64,000 bases of DNA from Rhodomicrobium sp. R_RK_3. Lineage in GTDB: Bacteria; Pseudomonadota; Alphaproteobacteria; Rhizobiales; Rhodomicrobiaceae. Location of the stretch: contig NZ_MWLK01000031.1 of NCBI RefSeq assembly GCF_002198715.1, forward strand, positions 106,700 through 170,699, given 5' to 3'. Shown here one piece after another: positions 62,311 through 64,000 of this stretch (position 1 is its first letter; each line of letters opens with the position of its first letter). The position numbers were made by a program, and so were the translations under genes. The notes under the pieces are model-generated. The model was not told where the DNA came from and did not search any database. It saw only the letters and a program-made list of their open reading frames with translations.

Positions 62311-64000
62311 ATGATCAACGGCTGGCTGATCGTAACCGTGGCGCTGACCTATGTCGGCTTCCTGTTCGCGGTCGCCTATTTCGGCGATAAATACGCAAAG
62401 TCGCGCAAGTCAACGCACGGCCGGCCGACCATCTACGCCTTGTCGCTGGCCGTCTACTGCACCTCCTGGACCTTTTTCGGCAGCGTCGGCCTCGCCACCA
62501 CGACGGGGCTCGACTTCCTCGCCGTCTATCTCGGGCCGATCGCCGTCTTCGCCTTCGGGCGGCCGCTGATCGAGCGCATCATCAAACTCTCCAAATCGCA
62601 GAACATCACCTCCATCGCCGATTTCATGGCGGCGCGCTACGGCAAGAGCCCGGCCGTCGCCGCCATCGTCACGGTGATCGCGGTGGCGGGCGTGCTGCCC
62701 TATATCGCGCTGCAGCTCAAGGCGGTGTCGCAATCGGTCGCCACCATCGTGCAGCCGGGCGGCTACGCGCCCTATCTGCCGAGCGGCGACCCGTTCAGCG
62801 ACGTCACCTTCATCATCGCCATGATCATGGCGGTGTTCGCGGCCTTGTTCGGCACCCGCCATATCGACGCGACCGAGCACCAGGAAGGACTGATGCTGGC
62901 GATCGCGGCAGAGTCGGTGGTGAAGATCGCCACGTTCCTGATCGTCGGCTCCTTCATCACCTATTCGATGTTCGGCGGCGTCGGCCCGCTGATCGAGCGC
63001 GCCGCCGAATATCCCGAGATCATCGGCCTGTTCGCGCGCGGCTTTCACGGCGGCAACTGGATCACGGTGACGTTCCTGTCCTCGATCTGCATCCTTCTGC
63101 TGACGCGCCAGTTCCACGTCACCATCGTCGAGAACAATTCCGAGCGCGAGGTCGGCCGCGCCTCCTGGCTGTTCCCGCTCTACCTGATCGCCATCAACAT
63201 CTTCGTCATCCCGATCGCCATCGCGGGCATGCTGACCTTCCCGCCCAATCCGGCCGAGTCGGACATGTTTTTGCTGAAGCTGCCGCTCAGCCAGGGCGCG
63301 GGGACGTTCACCATCCTCGCCTTTCTCGGCGGGCTGTCGGCGGCGACGGCGATGGTCATCATGGAGTCGATCGCGCTGTCGATCATGGTCTGCAACGATC
63401 TGGTCATCCCGATCATCCTGCGGCGGATGGGGCGCGACGAGGGCGATCTGCGCGACATGGGCACCGTGGTGCTCTATATCCGGCGCTTCGCGATCTTCGG
63501 CATTTTGCTGCTCGCCTATCTGTTCTACCGCGTGGTCGGCGACACCTACGGCCTTGCCCGCATCGGCCTGCTCTCCTTCGCCGCCATCGCGCAATTCGCG
63601 CCGGCCTTTTTCGGCGGGCTGGTCTGGCGCGGGGCGACGGCGCGGGGGGCGATTGCCGGCATCCTCTCGGGCTTTGCGGTCTGGATCTACACGCTGCTGG
63701 TGCCCTATTTCGTCGAAGCGGGCCTGATCGGCCCGGACATCATGCGTAACGGCCCGTTCGGGCTGCATTTCCTGCGGCCGGACGCGCTGTTCGGCGTCGA
63801 ACTGGACTCGCTGACGCATGGCGTCATCTGGAGCATGCTGGTCAACATCACCGCCTATGTGGTGGTCTCGATGCTGCGCGCGCCCGAGCCGATCGAACGG
63901 CTGCAAGCCAATATCTTCATCGAGAATGATTTTGCCCGCGCGACGGTGCCTTCGTTCCGCGCCTGGCGGACGTCCGTCACGGTCGGCGACCTCATGCGCA
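62311..64000 (+). CDS. Sodium/solute symporter-fused sensor histidine kinase, 3' end outside window
   Basis: The frame from ATG 62311 stays open to the window end (563 codons). The visible part is a sodium/solute symporter-like domain of about 13 helices (GWLIVTVALTYVGFLFAVAY, IYALSLAVYCTSWTFFGSVG, ITSIADFMAARYGKSP, FGTRHIDATEHQEGLMLAIA, FLGGLSAATAMVIMESIALS, FAPAFFGGLVWRGATARG). The sequence after the last helix (RAPEPIERLQANIFIEND, then WRTSVTVGDLMR) is as in CbrA-type kinases, in which the symporter domain is followed by PAS, HisKA and ATPase domains. The kinase half is not in the window, so the fusion is inferred from the family. Confidence 0.88.
   Translation, partial: MINGWLIVTVALTYVGFLFAVAYFGDKYAKSRKSTHGRPTIYALSLAVYCTSWTFFGSVGLATTTGLDFLAVYLGPIAVFAFGRPLIERIIKLSKSQNITSIADFMAARYGKSPAVAAIVTVIAVAGVLPYIALQLKAVSQSVATIVQPGGYAPYLPSGDPFSDVTFIIAMIMAVFAALFGTRHIDATEHQEGLMLAIAAESVVKIATFLIVGSFITYSMFGGVGPLIERAAEYPEIIGLFARGFHGGNWITVTFLSSICILLLTRQFHVTIVENNSEREVGRASWLFPLYLIAINIFVIPIAIAGMLTFPPNPAESDMFLLKLPLSQGAGTFTILAFLGGLSAATAMVIMESIALSIMVCNDLVIPIILRRMGRDEGDLRDMGTVVLYIRRFAIFGILLLAYLFYRVVGDTYGLARIGLLSFAAIAQFAPAFFGGLVWRGATARGAIAGILSGFAVWIYTLLVPYFVEAGLIGPDIMRNGPFGLHFLRPDALFGVELDSLTHGVIWSMLVNITAYVVVSMLRAPEPIERLQANIFIENDFARATVPSFRAWRTSVTVGDLMR

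Noticed and set aside
62410-63906. 498-codon reverse-strand frame opposite the symporter-kinase gene
   Set aside because: Asp/Arg/His/Gln-rich shadow; the forward frame encodes clear symporter helices and runs off the window.

Overview
The window is a chromosomal segment of an alphaproteobacterium, most likely a member of the Hyphomicrobiales (Rhizobiales). The evidence is the high GC content, the order ssb-gyrA-coaD-two cyclophilins-queA-tgt, the cell-cycle regulator GcrA, and a complete PhyR/NepR/EcfG general stress response locus. The genus cannot be named from the sequence alone.

Layout: (1) 1-10.3 kb is housekeeping: ssb (5' end outside the window), gyrA, a small DUF7660-like gene, a LysE exporter, coaD, two cyclophilins, queA, tgt and a Pro/Ala-rich membrane-anchored protein. 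(2) 10.8-21.0 kb is an integrated element of about 10.2 kb in the 3' end of a tRNA-Gln(TTG) gene, bounded by a 17-bp direct repeat. It carries a P4-type tyrosine integrase, an AlpA-like regulator, an SF3/D5-type helicase, a striking 31-bp perfect inverted repeat with six TGACGCA iterons just behind the helicase gene, an HK97-type major capsid protein, a tail-fibre-like gene cut by an in-frame TGA, a LamG-like gene, small regulators and decayed remnants at the right end. No terminase, portal, protease or lysis gene is visible, so it looks like a phage satellite or a reduced prophage with its own capsid. (3) 21.1-25.5 kb holds a MocR-type regulator, a cupin, an AhpD-like protein, an ArsR-type regulator and a HmuS-like haem protein. 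(4) 26.1-33.7 kb is an exopolysaccharide cluster: a LuxR-type regulator with a degenerate receiver, an ExoY-like priming transferase, a Wzx-type flippase and four GT2 glycosyltransferases. (5) 33.9-41.8 kb is the phosphate regulon phoR-pstSCAB-phoU-phoB, with a four-repeat Pho box before pstS. (6) 42.2-46.3 kb is gcrA, argD, argF and hslO.

(7) 46.7-58.9 kb is an envelope and stress region: a HWE-type PAS sensor kinase, an AI-2E family transporter, csbD, phyR, nepR-ecfG, DUF1328 and YihY membrane proteins, a holin-like protein, a DUF883 protein, a FATGUY-type single-domain response regulator, an Omp25/31-like porin and a DUF2171 gene. EcfG-type promoters (GGAAC, 16-17 nt, CGTT or AGTT) stand before the AI-2E gene, csbD, phyR, nepR and the DUF1328 gene; near-matches beginning TGAAC stand before the DUF883 and DUF2171 genes. 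The sigma factor, its anti-sigma factor, the anti-anti-sigma regulator and part of the regulon therefore lie together. (8) 58.9-64 kb has a LysR regulator, an unrecognised protein built from three repeats of about 63 residues, an AraC regulator, a CAT-anticodon tRNA and the start of a sensor kinase fused to a sodium/solute symporter.

REP-like palindromes (CCCTCTCCC/GGGAGAGGG plus GGGTGAGGGG) occur as inverted pairs in three intergenic regions at about 41.9, 46.6 and 51.6 kb.
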